DNA of 64,000 nucleotides, taken from Ruegeria discodermiae (GTDB taxonomy: Bacteria > Pseudomonadota > Alphaproteobacteria > Rhodobacterales > Rhodobacteraceae). Below the pieces are notes generated by a model. The model did not search any database and was not told where the DNA came from. It was given only the letters and a program-made list of their open reading frames with translations. The translations under genes were made by a program, and so were the position numbers. Of the stretch, positions 37,633-48,596 are shown piece after piece (position 1 is the stretch's first letter; every line of letters begins with the position of its first letter). The stretch spans positions 1 to 64,000 of the forward strand of contig NZ_JAVAMO010000018.1 in assembly GCF_030758345.1 (NCBI RefSeq), in the 5' to 3' direction.

Positions 37633-38982
37633 TCACTCGCCCAGATTGGTCTCAAGCCAATGTTCCAGCCAGTGGATGTTGTAGTCACCGCTATGGATGT
37701 CGGGTTCCTGCAGCAGCGCGTCAAAAAGCGGCACCGTCGTATCGACACCGTCAACGATCAGCTCACCCAAAGCACGGTGCAGACGGGCCAGCGCCTCGGG
37801 CCGGTCGCGGCCCTGCACGATCAGTTTGCCGATCAGCGAATCGTAATAGGGCGGGATCGAGTATCCATTATAAAGCGCCGAATCCATCCGCACCCCCAGA
37901 CCGCCCGGCGCGTGATAGGCCGTGATCTTGCCGGGGCAAGGAGCGAAATTGGGCAGCCGTTCGGCGTTGATGCGCACCTCGATGGCATGGCCGTTGATCC
38001 GCAGGTCTTCCTGCCCGAAGGACATCGGCTCGCCTGCGGCAATGCGGATCTGTTCGCGCACCAGATCGACGCCGAAAATGCCTTCGGTGACGGGGTGTTC
38101 AACCTGCAGGCGGGTGTTCATTTCGATGAAATAGAACTCGCCATTCTCGTAGAGGAACTCGATCGTGCCCGCACCGATATAGTTGATCTTGGCAACCGCG
38201 TCGGCGCAGACCTTGCCGATCTTGGCGCGTTCTTCGGGGGTGATGCAGGGGCCGGGGGCCTCTTCGAACACTTTCTGGTGGCGGCGCTGCAGCGAGCAGT
38301 CGCGCTCGCCCAGATGCACCGCTTTACCCTTGCCATCGCCAAAAACCTGAATCTCGATATGGCGCGGCGTAGTCAGGTATTTCTCGATATAGACTTCGTC
38401 ATTGCCGAAAGCCGCCTTGCCCTCGGCCCGCGCGGTGCGAAACGCGGTTTCCATCTCTGCGGCGTTATGGGCGACCTTCATGCCGCGTCCGCCGCCACCG
38501 GCAGTGGCCTTGATGATGACGGGATAGCCGAATTCCTCGCCGATCTTCTTTGCCGCCTCAAGGTCCGGCACGCCGCCATCCGATCCGGGCACGCAAGGCA
38601 CGCCCAGTTCCTTCATCGTGTCCTTGGCGGTGATTTTGTCGCCCATGATGCGGATATGTTCGGCGGTGGGGCCGATGAAGGTGATGTCGTGATCCTCGAC
38701 GATCTGCACGAAGGCCGCGTTTTCCGACAGAAAGCCATAGCCGGGGTGGATCGCCTGCGCGCCGGTGATCTCGCAGGCCGAGATAATGGCGGGCACGGAC
38801 AGGTAGCTTTGCGGGCTGGGCGCAGGGCCGATGCAGACCGACTCATCGGCCATGCGCACATGCATGGCGTCACTGTCGGCGGTGGAATGCACGGCGACCG
38901 TGGCGATCCCCATCTCTTGTGCCGCGCGGATCACGCGCAGGGCGATCTCGCCGCGATTGGCAATCAGGATCTTGTCGAACAT
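37633..38982 (-). CDS. accC: Acetyl-CoA carboxylase biotin carboxylase subunit
   Basis: A 449-residue biotin carboxylase using ATP and bicarbonate to carboxylate BCCP biotin, the first step of fatty-acid synthesis. It shows [22 protein letters not shown], the glycine loop [47 protein letters not shown] and the ARINAERLP-type segment. It begins nine bases after accB, forming the standard accBC operon. Confidence 0.97.
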   Translation of the reverse strand: MFDKILIANRGEIALRVIRAAQEMGIATVAVHSTADSDAMHVRMADESVCIGPAPSPQSYLSVPAIISACEITGAQAIHPGYGFLSENAAFVQIVEDHDITFIGPTAEHIRIMGDKITAKDTMKELGVPCVPGSDGGVPDLEAAKKIGEEFGYPVIIKATAGGGGRGMKVAHNAAEMETAFRTARAEGKAAFGNDEVYIEKYLTTPRHIEIQVFGDGKGKAVHLGERDCSLQRRHQKVFEEAPGPCITPEERAKIGKVCADAVAKINYIGAGTIEFLYENGEFYFIEMNTRLQVEHPVTEGIFGVDLVREQIRIAAGEPMSFGQEDLRINGHAIEVRINAERLPNFAPCPGKITAYHAPGGLGVRMDSALYNGYSIPPYYDSLIGKLIVQGRDRPEALARLHRALGELIVDGVDTTVPLFDALLQEPDIHSGDYNIHWLEHWLETNLGE

Positions 38983-38991
38983 GGGACCGCC

Positions 38992-39486
38992 TTACTCGAT
39001 GATGACCAGAGGGGTTCCGAACTCCACCGCGGCGCCGTCCTCGACCAGGATTCGCTTGACGGTTCCGGCCTTGGGCGCGCTGATCTGGTTCATGGTCTTC
39101 ATCGCTTCGACGATCAGCAACGTGTCGCCTTCGCTGACAGTGGCGCCAACGGTGATGAAGGCGGGAGCACCCGGTTCGGCCTGCATATAGACCGTGCCCA
39201 CCATTGGCGAGGTCACAGCACCGGGATGGCTGGCGGGATCTTCGGCGGCGGCCGGAGCTTCGGGCGCGGCGGCGGCTGCCACTGGGGTGGCCGGTGCGGC
39301 GGTCGGAACAGCAACCTGTACAGGTGCGGCGGCAGTGGCCGGACCCATGCGGCTGACGCGGACATTCAGGCTGTCCTCTTCGCCATAGTCGCGTTTGACC
39401 TGTAATTCGGTCAGATCGTTTTCGCGCAGCAACTCGGCCAGTGCCTTGATGAATGCCACGTCCGCTTCGTGTTTATTTTCTGTCAT
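38992..39486 (-). CDS. accB: Biotin carboxyl carrier protein of acetyl-CoA carboxylase
   Basis: A 164-residue BCCP. The C-terminal biotinyl domain carries [10 protein letters not shown], with the biotinylated Lys in AMKTM, followed by [28 protein letters not shown]. The [14 protein letters not shown] segment begins the domain. An Ala/Pro-rich linker occupies about 50-85. The start [10 protein letters not shown] (39486) is the family start. It is the first gene of accBC; its promoter should lie in the gap 39487-39633. Confidence 0.96.
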   Translation of the reverse strand: MTENKHEADVAFIKALAELLRENDLTELQVKRDYGEEDSLNVRVSRMGPATAAAPVQVAVPTAAPATPVAAAAAPEAPAAAEDPASHPGAVTSPMVGTVYMQAEPGAPAFITVGATVSEGDTLLIVEAMKTMNQISAPKAGTVKRILVEDGAAVEFGTPLVIIE

Positions 39487-39633
39487 GCGAGTCCTCGACG
39501 TTCCCCTTGGCCCTTGTTTTGCTTCGGACCTCAACTTTACGCGGCGTTATAGGCTAAGCTTTCAGCCATGAAAAGCGCCGTGTCCGCGCGCAAGGTGGGT
39601 GCTTGTACACCGAATTGTTAGGGCTAAAGGGGA

Positions 39634-40170
39634 TCAAAGTGGCATTCCTGACAATTTTGCCACCAACTCCGGCAGCTTGCGGGCGCCGAATTTCTCCAGC
39701 AGCCGCGCGCGATGCGCCTCGATCGTGCGATAGCTCAGGCCCAGTTCCGCGCCAACCTCTTTTGCGGACAATCCGCGACAGGACAGGATCGCCACATCCC
39801 GCTCGCGCGGGGTTAGTTCAACCAGCGGGCGATCCTCGGAAATGTCGGAGAAGCTCCAGATCCCGTGGCGGAACGGGTCATCAGGGGTCAGCGATTTGCC
39901 CCGCGCCCGACACCAGAACAGGTCGCCGTCGCGGCGGCGCATAATGCGCTCGTCAGAGTAATAGCCGGTCTCGCGCATTACTGTCAGGCTGCGCGCGCCG
40001 ATGCGTTCGAAATCCGCCTGGCTGGGATACAGATGCAAGAGCGGCATGTCGCGATACTCTTCCTCCTCGCCGCCAAACATCTTGGCAAAGTAGAGGTTGC
40101 AGCGCCGAATGACGCGGTTCTCCAACTCCACAAGGCCGATGGGGGCATATTCAAAGGCAGGATCGCTCAT
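39634..40170 (-). CDS. PAS-LuxR type transcriptional regulator
   Basis: A 178-residue protein. The N-terminal PAS domain (about 1-110) includes YAPIGLVELENRVIRRCN, GYYSDERIMRRRDGDLFWCRARGKSL and WSFSDISEDR. The C-terminal LuxR helix-turn-helix is LTPRERDVAILSCRGLSAKEVGAELGLSYRTIEAHRARLLEKFGA. It probably senses a small ligand or redox state through PAS. The ATG at 40170 is preferred; sequence upstream is not PAS-like. The gene is monocistronic in appearance, upstream of accB on the same strand. Confidence 0.88.
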   Translation of the reverse strand: MSDPAFEYAPIGLVELENRVIRRCNLYFAKMFGGEEEEYRDMPLLHLYPSQADFERIGARSLTVMRETGYYSDERIMRRRDGDLFWCRARGKSLTPDDPFRHGIWSFSDISEDRPLVELTPRERDVAILSCRGLSAKEVGAELGLSYRTIEAHRARLLEKFGARKLPELVAKLSGMPL

Positions 40171-40288
40171 GCCCCCATGGTGACCGGTATTGCCGCCAAA
40201 TTGAAGGGAAATGCGCGCCGGAGCAGGCCCGCGCGCTAGTTTAGCCTGTTTGTACTTGCGCCAGCATCCGCATGGCATCGCTGCAGGC

Positions 40289-41016
40289 TCAGATTTCCGG
40301 GTGATTTTGCGCGAGGAAATCCTGAATCTGCTTATACATCAGCGTGCCGTAATCTGCGTTTGCATGATGCGGGTCCCGTTTGCCGGTGAAGGTCTTTTCC
40401 AAGGAATACTCTTTCAACAAAAATCCCTGGTCATCCATTGTCCCTTCGGGTGGCGCAATAAACGGGATGCCCTGTTCGCTCAGCCAGTTGGTGAAACACT
40501 GCCGCGCGCGGCTGTCGATCGCCGAAATGATATCGAGCGGAATGCCGCTTCCGGCGATCACGCTATTGCGTCGCACCGGCGGGCAGGAAATGACAAAGAA
40601 CTTGGCCTTGATCTGCTTGAGTTGCGCAAGGAAAGCTTTGATATATCTCTGATCGTCATCGATGATTGCGTCGACGACAGCCCTGGACACCGGTCGCAGA
40701 TCGGGATGATCAAGGCAGGCCGGGGTCGCTTCCTTCCAGAACTCTCCTCGCAATATTCGGTTGTTGTGGGTCCCGGTGACCAAGCCCCAAACATGGGTGT
40801 CGTCGATCGACACCTCAGAGGTCGCGGTTTCAAGCCGTTCGGAATATAGGGGTTCAGTGAAGAAGATCCGGCTGTCACGTATTTCGCTGAACGGGTTCGT
40901 TTCATAAGCGCCGCTACCCAGGGCAAAGACATGCACGTCGGTCTTTTTTTCCAGACCCGATTCATACCCTGCTTGATTGCAGCAGTATGAGAGTTTCCGC
41001 AGATAAAGAGGCTCAT
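40289..41016 (-). pseudogene. SGNH-like hypothetical gene with frameshift in an A7 run
   Basis: The gene starts MSLFICGNSHTAAIKQGMNR (41016) and then meets a run of seven A (minus strand, 40950-40944), after which the natural continuation KTDVHVFALGSGAYETNPFSE lies in another frame and runs to 40289. The joined protein is about 240 residues. GNSH near the start and DPHHANADYG near the end resemble the first and last blocks of SGNH/GDSL hydrolases. It lies 12 bases after the GSCFA gene. It is broken as written; a single-base indel in the homopolymer, real or technical, would explain it. Confidence 0.65.
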
Positions 41017-41027
41017 TGGCCGAAAGT

Positions 41028-42069
41028 CTACAAAATGGCTTCTTTACAGAGAAGGTCGTCATTGTCGGCCTCGACGGGTGTCGCCTGACTGGGTTCTTTG
41101 ATGTCACCGCTCGACTGATCGCCAATGGCGGAAAAGAACACATCCATGGCCTGCGCGACGCCCTCGGCTGCAACTTTCGCAAGTTTGGTATGTAGTACAT
41201 CGCGCGCATGGGATGAGAGGCGATGAGTTCGTAAGAGGGAAAGTAATCAACAAAATCGTGCTTCTGCGAGAGCGCGCCTGCAACCGCACGCAGTACCGAT
41301 TTGGAATAAAGCGTAGCAGGCAGAACATGCTGATCGGTCGCCGTCGCGGTGAGCGGCACGGGCGAGACAGTCAGCAGGAATTTCATCTGTGGGTTCTTTT
41401 CGCGCGCCAGTGCGATGAAGGCGTTCATGTCCTGCAGCGTTTCTTCGTAGTCGAAATTCTTGAAGCGATATTTGTCAGTATCGAAAGTACCACCCACTGT
41501 CCCCGGGCAGGTCGGCAATGCCACGCCGTCCTCGATACTTTCCCAGGCCTCGGTCAGGCCCAGTGTAAAGACGAACAGGTCGGTCTGATCCAGCATCGAG
41601 GCAACCTGAGACAGGAGATAGCGCCGATCTGCCTCAAGCTCGTCGATATCAGCAAAGCCGTCAGGTTCGATGGCGGGGCGGAACGGATCGCGCGCGCGCC
41701 CGTTCTCATCGACATAAGCGGTTTCAACCGGCTGCAAGCTGCCATTGGCGCGGGCCAGCATCTGGATGAGTTGCCGTGGTGTGTAGATATTGCCGTAGCG
41801 TGCCGAATAGAGGTCGTAGACAAATTCATGCCACCGTTCGCGAGACAGCGCTGGGGGCGGTGTTTCCAGATCGACATAGTTGAAGCCGCGCTTCTTGAAC
41901 TGAGCCCCGATATGCTGCGCAAAGCAGCTTCCCGCGCAGGAAATGCGGCGCTTCGGCCGATTTCGAATTTGGGCTCATAAATATCGGAAACACCTAGCAG
42001 GTTTTGTTCCGAGACGCCGGATCGCCAGAACGTTTTGGGGGGCCGTGATTCATATAGATTCGAAGGCAT
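41028..42069 (-). pseudogene. GSCFA family gene with two frameshifts
   Basis: Three frames must be joined to read the family. The N-terminus (MPSNLYESRPPKTFWRSG ... YEPKFEIGR) is in one frame. RRISCAGSCFAQHIGAQF, holding the GSCFA motif, and the following 240 residues are in a second frame after a slip near 41945-41955. The C-terminus (NLRK, then VAAEGVAQAMDVFFSAIGDQ to 41028) is in a third after a slip near 41168-41181. GSCFA proteins are SGNH-related and often sit in polysaccharide gene sets. A glycosyltransferase gene lies just upstream, which fits. Confidence 0.75.
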
Positions 42070-42267
42070 TGGCAGGAACCTTAATGGCCAAGAAACCTGA
42101 GCCACTAAATCTCTTGGATAGGGGAAGCACAATCGCCGGTTTCAAACCATTTTTTGTCATCTGGCGGATTTGGGCCCAATGCCTTGGCGGCAATTGTTGC
42201 CGGAATGAAGGCTGACTGGTCAAGCAGGGGAAGGCACCATTAGCCGGGTATCCGAGATTTGACCGGA

Positions 42268-43134
42268 TCACGCGGAACGGAACCAGCCGGGCAGGTCGGT
42301 GGCAAGGTTAAGCGGGACGTCGCGCACCCGGATCACGCCGATGCGGCGGTCCCGTTCCGGTTCGCCGCTGATTTGCGCATAAGCTTGCGGTTCCGCCTCG
42401 TCCCAGTTGGTCAGGGGCAGGCTGCGGACGCGCTCGGCGAACTTTCGATTGCGAAGGTCGGGTTTGAGCCAGGATTGTCCGGGCGTGCCATGCCCCGGTT
42501 CCGAGGCGACCTGCATCCTGTGTGCATCGCTTTCGGCAAGCGCGTTTGCGTTGGCATATTTGAGATGCACCAGATAGACGCCACGCGGCACCGAGAATGG
42601 GTAAGCCTCGGTATGGCGTGGCCGAATTTCTATGCCATGCCGACGCAGCCCGACGCGCTGACGCACAGCCCAGGCCTTGCTGTAATGGGCCGAAAACAAC
42701 GCCCGTTGCCGGTGTTGCAACGCCAGCATGCCGGGTTTGAGTTCCGGGTCGCCCGGTAGCTCAGCCAAGTTCAGCCCCAGCGAAAACTGCGCCCTTCCCG
42801 GATGCTGTTCAAAAAGCTCAGCATAGCTCTGATAGCGGGCCGGATCGAGGCAGATCAACTCATCCACATCGGTACGGATCACCCAGTCATAACCTTCGTT
42901 CAGCCCGGCCTGGAACCCGTTTAGCAGGCGGCCTCGGAACAGGTCGAATTCCGTGAACTTATCGCGCGGGACGGTGATGATGCTTGCGCCGGGGCAAAGT
43001 TCGTGGATTTTGGGATCGGCCCCATGCGCCACCACAAACAGGTTTTGGGGCCCCAGATGTCGGCTGTAATGCGCGTACCACTGGGACAGAGCCCAGTAAT
43101 CGCGATACACCATCGTCAACGCGCAGATCTTCAT
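42268..43134 (-). CDS. Glycosyltransferase family 2-like protein
   Basis: A 288-residue protein. MKICALTMVYRDYWALSQWYAHYSRHLG is the nucleotide-binding start, and the DxD-like VIRTDVDELICLDP near residue 90 is the metal-binding motif of the Glyco_tranf_2_4 type. LFVVAHGADPKIHELCPG and the central GVYLVHLKYANANAL are typical of roseobacter members. It is probably involved in surface polysaccharide decoration. It is intact, unlike the two frameshifted genes downstream. Confidence 0.8.
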   Translation of the reverse strand: MKICALTMVYRDYWALSQWYAHYSRHLGPQNLFVVAHGADPKIHELCPGASIITVPRDKFTEFDLFRGRLLNGFQAGLNEGYDWVIRTDVDELICLDPARYQSYAELFEQHPGRAQFSLGLNLAELPGDPELKPGMLALQHRQRALFSAHYSKAWAVRQRVGLRRHGIEIRPRHTEAYPFSVPRGVYLVHLKYANANALAESDAHRMQVASEPGHGTPGQSWLKPDLRNRKFAERVRSLPLTNWDEAEPQAYAQISGEPERDRRIGVIRVRDVPLNLATDLPGWFRSA

Positions 43135-43199
43135 GGGGCCATTTACGATGGGTTTTGCGCAAGCGGCAACCGGGTGATCCGAAAAATCGCCCGGTTGTG

Positions 43200-43955
43200 T
43201 CAGATCGCCAGGTACTCCGCGCGCAACTCCTCGTTTTCCAGAACTTCCGTTGCGGTGCCGTCAAAGACGATGCTGCCCGTGTCCAGAATGACCGCGCGGT
43301 CCGCCAGTTCCAGTGCGCGCACCGCATTCTGTTCAACGATGATCGTGGTCATGCCCTGTTGCTTGATATGCATGAGCGTCTTTTCAATCTCGTCCACGAT
43401 CACCGGGGCCAGCCCTTCGTAAGGTTCATCCAGCAGCAGGACCTTGAGATCCCGCGCCAGGGCCCGCGCGATCGCCAGCATCTGCTGCTCGCCACCTGAA
43501 AGCGTCACGCCCTCTTGCTTGCGCCGCTCTCCCAGGCGCGGGAACAACTCATAGAGTCGCTCCAGCGACCAGCCGACCGGAGGCGCGATCTGCGCTAGTT
43601 GCAGGTTTTCCTCGACCGTCAGGCCGGGGATGATCCGGCGGTCCTCGGGCACAAGGCCCAGCCCGGATGCGGCGGCCTCGTGACTGGCCATCTTGTGCAG
43701 CGGTTTGTGATCAAGCCAGATCTCGCCATGCTTGACCTCGGGGTCGCCCAACCGCGCGATAGATCTGAGCGTCGAGGTCTTGCCCGCCCCATTGCGGCCC
43801 AGCAGTGCGAGGATCTCGCCTTCGTGCACGTTGAAGGATACGCCCTGCACGATGTAGCTCTCGCCGTAATAGGAATGCATGTCCCAGACCGACAGGAAGG
43901 CGGGGGCTGTGCTGGCCTGATTGGCGTGTTTTGAGAAATCGGGTTTGGTGTTCAT
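43200..43955 (-). CDS. Branched-chain amino acid-type ABC transporter ATP-binding protein, LivF-like
   Basis: A 251-residue ATPase. Walker A is LLGRNGAGKTSTLRS, the signature motif is LSGGEQQMLAIARAL and Walker B is VLLLDEPYEGLAP. The short C-terminus without an extra arm is LivF-like rather than LivG-like. It is the last gene of a five-gene minus-strand set encoding an HAAT-family importer. Substrates of this family include amino acids, urea and amides; the specific one is not clear. Confidence 0.92.
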   Translation of the reverse strand: MNTKPDFSKHANQASTAPAFLSVWDMHSYYGESYIVQGVSFNVHEGEILALLGRNGAGKTSTLRSIARLGDPEVKHGEIWLDHKPLHKMASHEAAASGLGLVPEDRRIIPGLTVEENLQLAQIAPPVGWSLERLYELFPRLGERRKQEGVTLSGGEQQMLAIARALARDLKVLLLDEPYEGLAPVIVDEIEKTLMHIKQQGMTTIIVEQNAVRALELADRAVILDTGSIVFDGTATEVLENEELRAEYLAI

Positions 43956-43967
43956 GGTGATTTCTCC

Positions 43968-44723
43968 TTACGCGCTTTCGCCCAGATAGGCTTCGCGCAC
44001 CTTGGGGTTGCCGCGAATGTTTTCGGGGCTGTCTTCGACCAACGGGGTCCCTTGCGCCAGCACGGTGATCCGGTCGGCGAGGCTGAACACCACATGCATG
44101 TCATGCTCGATAATGGCGATGGTGATGTCGCGTTCGTCGCGGATCTGTTTCAGCAGGTCGATCGTGTTATTGGTATCGGCCCGCGCCATGCCCGCTGTCG
44201 GCTCGTCCAGCAGCAACAGGCGCGGCTGCTGGCTCAGGCACATGCCGATCTCAAGCCGCCTCTTGTCGCCCCGTGACAGCGACGCGGAATTCATGTCGCG
44301 TTTGTCGGCCATGTTCATTTCTTCCAGCATTTCCTCGGCCGCTTCAACGATCTGCTTTTCGTTCTGCACGGTCTCATAGGCATGCATGCGAAACGCCCCG
44401 TCGCGCTTGGCGAAGATCGGGATCATCATGTTTTCCATCACCGTGAGTTCGCCGAAAATCTCGGGCGTCTGAAACACGCGGCTGATGCCCATCTGGTTGA
44501 TCTCGAACGGCGCGCGGCCCAGCACCGACTGGCCATCAAACATCACGCTGCCGGTATCGGGGATCAGCTTACCTACCAGACAGTTCAGCAGCGTGGATTT
44601 ACCCGCGCCATTCGGCCCGATAATGGCATGCACCGAGTTTTCCTTGACGCTGAGGTTCACATCCCCCAGCGCCTGCAGCCCGCCGAAGCGTTTGTTGACG
44701 CCTTTGACTTCCAGAATACCCAT
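43968..44723 (-). CDS. Branched-chain amino acid-type ABC transporter ATP-binding protein, LivG-like
   Basis: A 251-residue ATPase. Walker A is IIGPNGAGKSTLLNCLVG, the signature motif is SLSRGDKRRLEIGMCL (a variant of LSxGxxR as in LivG), Walker B is LLLLDEPTAGMA and the switch His is in IIEHDMHVVFSLADRI. The end GNPKVREAYLGE is the LivG C-terminal signature. It is separated from the LivF-like gene by 12 bases and acts with it as a heterodimer. Confidence 0.92.
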   Translation of the reverse strand: MGILEVKGVNKRFGGLQALGDVNLSVKENSVHAIIGPNGAGKSTLLNCLVGKLIPDTGSVMFDGQSVLGRAPFEINQMGISRVFQTPEIFGELTVMENMMIPIFAKRDGAFRMHAYETVQNEKQIVEAAEEMLEEMNMADKRDMNSASLSRGDKRRLEIGMCLSQQPRLLLLDEPTAGMARADTNNTIDLLKQIRDERDITIAIIEHDMHVVFSLADRITVLAQGTPLVEDSPENIRGNPKVREAYLGESA

Positions 44724-44735
44724 CGCTGCGCCCCC

Positions 44736-45935
44736 TTATTCCGCTGGCTCGGTCTTGCCGCTGGTTTTCTTGTCCTTGCGTTTGCCGCGTACCCAGTTCA
44801 GCAGCTTCTGACCCCCTTCGACCAGACCGCCGGGCAGGAAGATCACGACCAGCATGAACAGAAGACCCAGTGTCAGGTGCCAGCCCTTGCCGATGAAGGG
44901 ATGGATGATGAAGACCATGAAATCCTCCATCCCGTCAGGCAGGAAGGCGAACCAGCTATGCAGCACGTTGTCGTTGATCTTGGAGAAGATGTTCTCGAAA
45001 TACTTGATGAAGCCCGCGCCAAGAACCGGCCCGATCAGGGTGCCGGTGCCGCCAAGGATGGTCATCAGCACCACTTCCCCGCTCGCCGTCCATTGCATCC
45101 GCTCGGCGCCCGCAAGCGGGTCCATGGCTGCCATCAGCCCGCCAGCCAATCCGGCATACATGCCCGAGATCACAAAGGCCGCCAGCGTATAGGGGCGTGA
45201 GTTCAGCCCGGTATAGTTCATCCGCTGCTGGTTTGATTTCACCGCCCGCAGCATCATGCCAAAGGGCGAACGGAAGATGCGGATTGCCAGGTAAAACACC
45301 ACCATCATGATCACAGCGCATAGGTAGTAACCTGCGTTGAAATCAAAGCTCCAGCCGCCGACATCCATTGTATAGGTCGACCGCATCGACACACCAAAGA
45401 GATGCGGCAGGTCAGGCGCGTTGGCCCTGTGGAACCATTGCGGGTCATCAGCATAAACCTGCAGGCCGGTTTCGCCATTGGTCAGGTTGAACTTGGGGTT
45501 CGACAGCACAGAATAGGCCAGCGCAAAGCTCATCTGCGCAAAGGCCAGCGTGAGGATCGAGAAATAGATGCCCGAGCGGCGCAGACTGATGAACCCGATC
45601 AGCAGCGAAAACAGTCCCGCGACGACCACGCTGAGCAGGATAGCCGGGATCACGTTGTAGCTGATCAGCTTGAACATCCAAACGGCGGCATAAGACCCCA
45701 CGCCGAGAAAGGCGGCGTGACCGAAGCTGAGATAGCCGGTCAGGCCGAAGAGGATGTTGAACCCGATGGCAAAAATCCCGAAAATCACGAAACGCTGCAT
45801 CAGGTCCGGATAGCCCGCGTTGAACTGCGCCATGGCGCTGCCTTCGGGGAACGGGTTCAGGATGAAGGGCGCCAGCAGCGTCAGCACAGCCACGATCAGC
45901 AGCAGAGACGTGTCTTTTTTGTTCAGTCCCAGCAT
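44736..45935 (-). CDS. Branched-chain amino acid-type ABC transporter permease, LivM-like
   Basis: A 399-residue permease with about ten membrane helices. [26 protein letters not shown] is the conserved LivM segment, and the ABC-facing loop is [37 protein letters not shown]. The C-terminus is charged ([15 protein letters not shown]). It pairs with the LivH-like protein encoded four bases upstream. Confidence 0.92.
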   Translation of the reverse strand: MLGLNKKDTSLLLIVAVLTLLAPFILNPFPEGSAMAQFNAGYPDLMQRFVIFGIFAIGFNILFGLTGYLSFGHAAFLGVGSYAAVWMFKLISYNVIPAILLSVVVAGLFSLLIGFISLRRSGIYFSILTLAFAQMSFALAYSVLSNPKFNLTNGETGLQVYADDPQWFHRANAPDLPHLFGVSMRSTYTMDVGGWSFDFNAGYYLCAVIMMVVFYLAIRIFRSPFGMMLRAVKSNQQRMNYTGLNSRPYTLAAFVISGMYAGLAGGLMAAMDPLAGAERMQWTASGEVVLMTILGGTGTLIGPVLGAGFIKYFENIFSKINDNVLHSWFAFLPDGMEDFMVFIIHPFIGKGWHLTLGLLFMLVVIFLPGGLVEGGQKLLNWVRGKRKDKKTSGKTEPAE

Positions 45936-45939
45936 GAGC

Positions 45940-46971
45940 TCAGTCCTCCATCACGCCTTTGCGGCCCATCAGCCCGCGGGGGCGGGTGAGCAGCACGATG
46001 ATTGCGACCAGATAGATGATGATCTGGTTGATCCCCGGGATCGTGGTGGTGGCCCAGGTGGTTGAGGCGAAGCTCTCCAGAATACCCAGCAGGAACCCGG
46101 CCAGCACCGCGCCAGGCAGCGAGCCCATGCCACCAACAACGACAACCACGAAGCTGAGCACCAGAAAATCCATGCCCATATGGTAATTGGGTGGGTTGAG
46201 CGGGCCGTACATCACGCCCGCCAATCCGGCGACTGCGGCCGCGATGCCGAACATGATGGTAAAGCGGCGGTCGATATTGATGCCCAGAAGGCCCACGGTT
46301 TCACGATCTGCCATACCGGCGCGCACGACCATGCCGAAGGTGGTGAATTGCAGGAAGGCAAAGATGCCCCCGATAATCAGCGTGGCGAAGGCGAAATATA
46401 TCAGCCGCCAGATCGGGTAGATGATCGCGTTGGGGTCAAACCCAACCATCACGCCCAGGTCGATCGATCCGCTCAGCGCCTCGGGTGGTGGTGTCTGGAT
46501 CGGGTTGGCGCCAAAGAAGTATTTCACGATCTCCTGCAAGACGATGGCAAGCCCGAAGGTGACGAGGATCTGATCCGCATGCGGTCGCTTGTAGAAATGC
46601 TTGATCAGCCCGCGTTCCATCACGTAGCCGACCAGCAACATGATCGGGATCGCAACCAGGATTGCCAGCGGCACGGACCAGTCTATGATCGCAGCCCCGG
46701 TTTCCGGCCCGAACCAGGCCTCGACATAAGGCGTCTTTACCTTGAGCGGATTGCCCAGAAAATCCTTCTGAGTCTCGTCCACGGTCTCGAAGCTCAGATT
46801 CAGAAGCCTTTGCAGCGTTACCGCGCAGAAGGCGCCGATCATGAACAGCGCGCCATGGGCGAAATTGACGACACCCAGCGTGCCGAAGATCAGTGTCAGT
46901 CCCAGCGCGATCAGCGCATAGGCCGAACCTTTGTCGAGCCCGTTCAGGATTTGCAGAAGAATGGCGTCCAT
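45940..46971 (-). CDS. Branched-chain amino acid-type ABC transporter permease, LivH-like
   Basis: A 343-residue permease starting [42 protein letters not shown], the LivH signature. It has a periplasmic insertion (about 60-105) with [11 protein letters not shown]-like charged sequence, and [16 protein letters not shown] is the coupling loop. It heads the membrane part of the operon, 104 bases after the substrate-binding protein gene. Confidence 0.92.
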   Translation of the reverse strand: MDAILLQILNGLDKGSAYALIALGLTLIFGTLGVVNFAHGALFMIGAFCAVTLQRLLNLSFETVDETQKDFLGNPLKVKTPYVEAWFGPETGAAIIDWSVPLAILVAIPIMLLVGYVMERGLIKHFYKRPHADQILVTFGLAIVLQEIVKYFFGANPIQTPPPEALSGSIDLGVMVGFDPNAIIYPIWRLIYFAFATLIIGGIFAFLQFTTFGMVVRAGMADRETVGLLGINIDRRFTIMFGIAAAVAGLAGVMYGPLNPPNYHMGMDFLVLSFVVVVVGGMGSLPGAVLAGFLLGILESFASTTWATTTIPGINQIIIYLVAIIVLLTRPRGLMGRKGVMED

Positions 46972-47075
46972 CTGTCCCCACCTCTGGATTGGCCGGTGCG
47001 GCTTTGGCTCTTGCGCCCGCCGCTCTTATTGACCGGCCGCGATTGCCCGCGACCGGTCCCGGTTTGCGTGAGTGG

Positions 47076-48422
47076 TTAGGAACCGGGGTTACACTCGCCC
47101 AGGCTGCCGCCCGCGAACATCGGATGCTCGGGATCGTACTCGACCTGCGCCCGCGGCGTGATCTCGACGATTTCCAGCGTGTCATAGGCGTTGGTCGGGT
47201 TCTCGTTGCCCCGTACCACCAGCACGTCCTTGAAGCACTGATGATCTGCGCCGCGATACCAGGTCGGGCCATTGCCAAGCCCGTCGAACTCGAAATCTTC
47301 CAGCGCTTCGACAACCCCGCACGGGTTGAAGGTGCCCGCGCGTTCGACCGCATCCGCATAAAGAAGAACCTGCGCATAACAGGTCTGGGCCGAGTTGGAT
47401 GGCGGCTTCTCGTACTTTTCGCCGAAGGATTTCACGAAGGCTTTGGTGCCTTCATCCTGCAGCTGCCAGTTCCAGTTCATCGACCCCAACACGCCCTTGA
47501 TGTTCTCGCCCGCACCAGCGGCCATCAATTCGGAATAGAGCGGCACAACGATCTTGAAGTCTTTGCCGTTGGCCACCTTGTCGAGCAGACCGAACTGGAT
47601 CGCGTTGGTCAGCGAGTTGACCATGTTGCCGCCATAATGGTTCAGAACCAGCACATCCGCGCCAGAGTTCAGAACCGGCGCGATGTAGGACGAGAAATCG
47701 GTTGAGGCGAGCGGCGTCTTGACGGTGTTGACCGTCTCCCAACCCAGCGCCTCGGTCGAGGCCACGATCGACTCTTCCTGGGTCCAGCCCCAGTTATAGT
47801 CTGCGGTCAGGTGATAAGCGCGGCGTTCCTTGCCCATTTCGGCGGCCAGCACCGGCGCCAGCGCTGCCCCCGACATATAGGCGTTGAAGAAGTGGCGGAA
47901 ACCGTTGGCTTTCTTGTCCTTACCTGTGGTGTCGTTGGCATGGGTCAGACCGGCCATGAAGATCACGCCTGCTTCCTGACACAGGCCCTGAACCGCAACC
48001 GCCACGCCCGAGGACGAGCCGCCATTGATCATGACCGCGCCGTCTTTTTCGATCATCGACTTGGCTGATGCGCGGGCCGCGTCCGACTTGGTCTGGGTGT
48101 CGCCGGTGACGAACTCGACCTTCTTGCCCAGGATGCCGTTCCCCTTCAGTGCCTTTGAGGTGAAGGTGTTCAGGCAGCCGCCATCGCCTTCACCATTGAG
48201 GTGCTCGACGGCCAGTTGCTGCGCCAGCAATTCGTCATTGCCTTCTTCAGCATAGGGCCCGGTCTGTGGCACATTGAAGCCGAGGATGACATTGCTGCCG
48301 GTTGGCTCATTGGTAAACGCGCTCGCGGATTGCGCGGTGAACACCGTTGGCATTGCCAGACCAGCCCCCGCCACGGCACCCGTTTTCAGCACCCTGCGAC
48401 GGGTGACATCGTTCTTGGACAT
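47076..48422 (-). CDS. ABC transporter substrate-binding protein, Tat-exported
   Basis: A 448-residue type I periplasmic binding protein of the LivJ/amide-urea class. The signal has a twin-arginine motif: TRRRVLKTGAVAGAGLAMP. The mature part begins ILGFNVPQTGPYAEEGNDELLAQQLAVEH, and the ligand-domain text is MINGGSSSGVAVAVQGLCQEAGVIFMAGLTHAND. Two Cys pairs may form disulphides. It is the first gene of the transporter operon and is divergent from the scfR-like gene across 174 bases. The ligand is unknown; it could be an amino acid, amide or short-chain compound. Confidence 0.9.
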   Translation of the reverse strand: MSKNDVTRRRVLKTGAVAGAGLAMPTVFTAQSASAFTNEPTGSNVILGFNVPQTGPYAEEGNDELLAQQLAVEHLNGEGDGGCLNTFTSKALKGNGILGKKVEFVTGDTQTKSDAARASAKSMIEKDGAVMINGGSSSGVAVAVQGLCQEAGVIFMAGLTHANDTTGKDKKANGFRHFFNAYMSGAALAPVLAAEMGKERRAYHLTADYNWGWTQEESIVASTEALGWETVNTVKTPLASTDFSSYIAPVLNSGADVLVLNHYGGNMVNSLTNAIQFGLLDKVANGKDFKIVVPLYSELMAAGAGENIKGVLGSMNWNWQLQDEGTKAFVKSFGEKYEKPPSNSAQTCYAQVLLYADAVERAGTFNPCGVVEALEDFEFDGLGNGPTWYRGADHQCFKDVLVVRGNENPTNAYDTLEIVEITPRAQVEYDPEHPMFAGGSLGECNPGS

Positions 48423-48596
48423 TCATTCCTCCCATTTCACTTTGCGCTTGGCGGCTCCTCTTCCGCGCGGCGCGGCACTTATCTGTGCAAAGCAAGTATG
48501 GAAGGCGTAAAGAAAATTGCGCAATAAACCCTTTGAATCGAATATTTATTCTGTAAATTATTCGACAGATGTGAGGGGTATCGTGTAAATTTCCTT

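Noticed and set aside
37483-39405. 640-codon open frame antisense to aat, accC and accB
   Set aside because: It covers three clearly recognised genes on the other strand. Its composition is typical of an antisense shadow.
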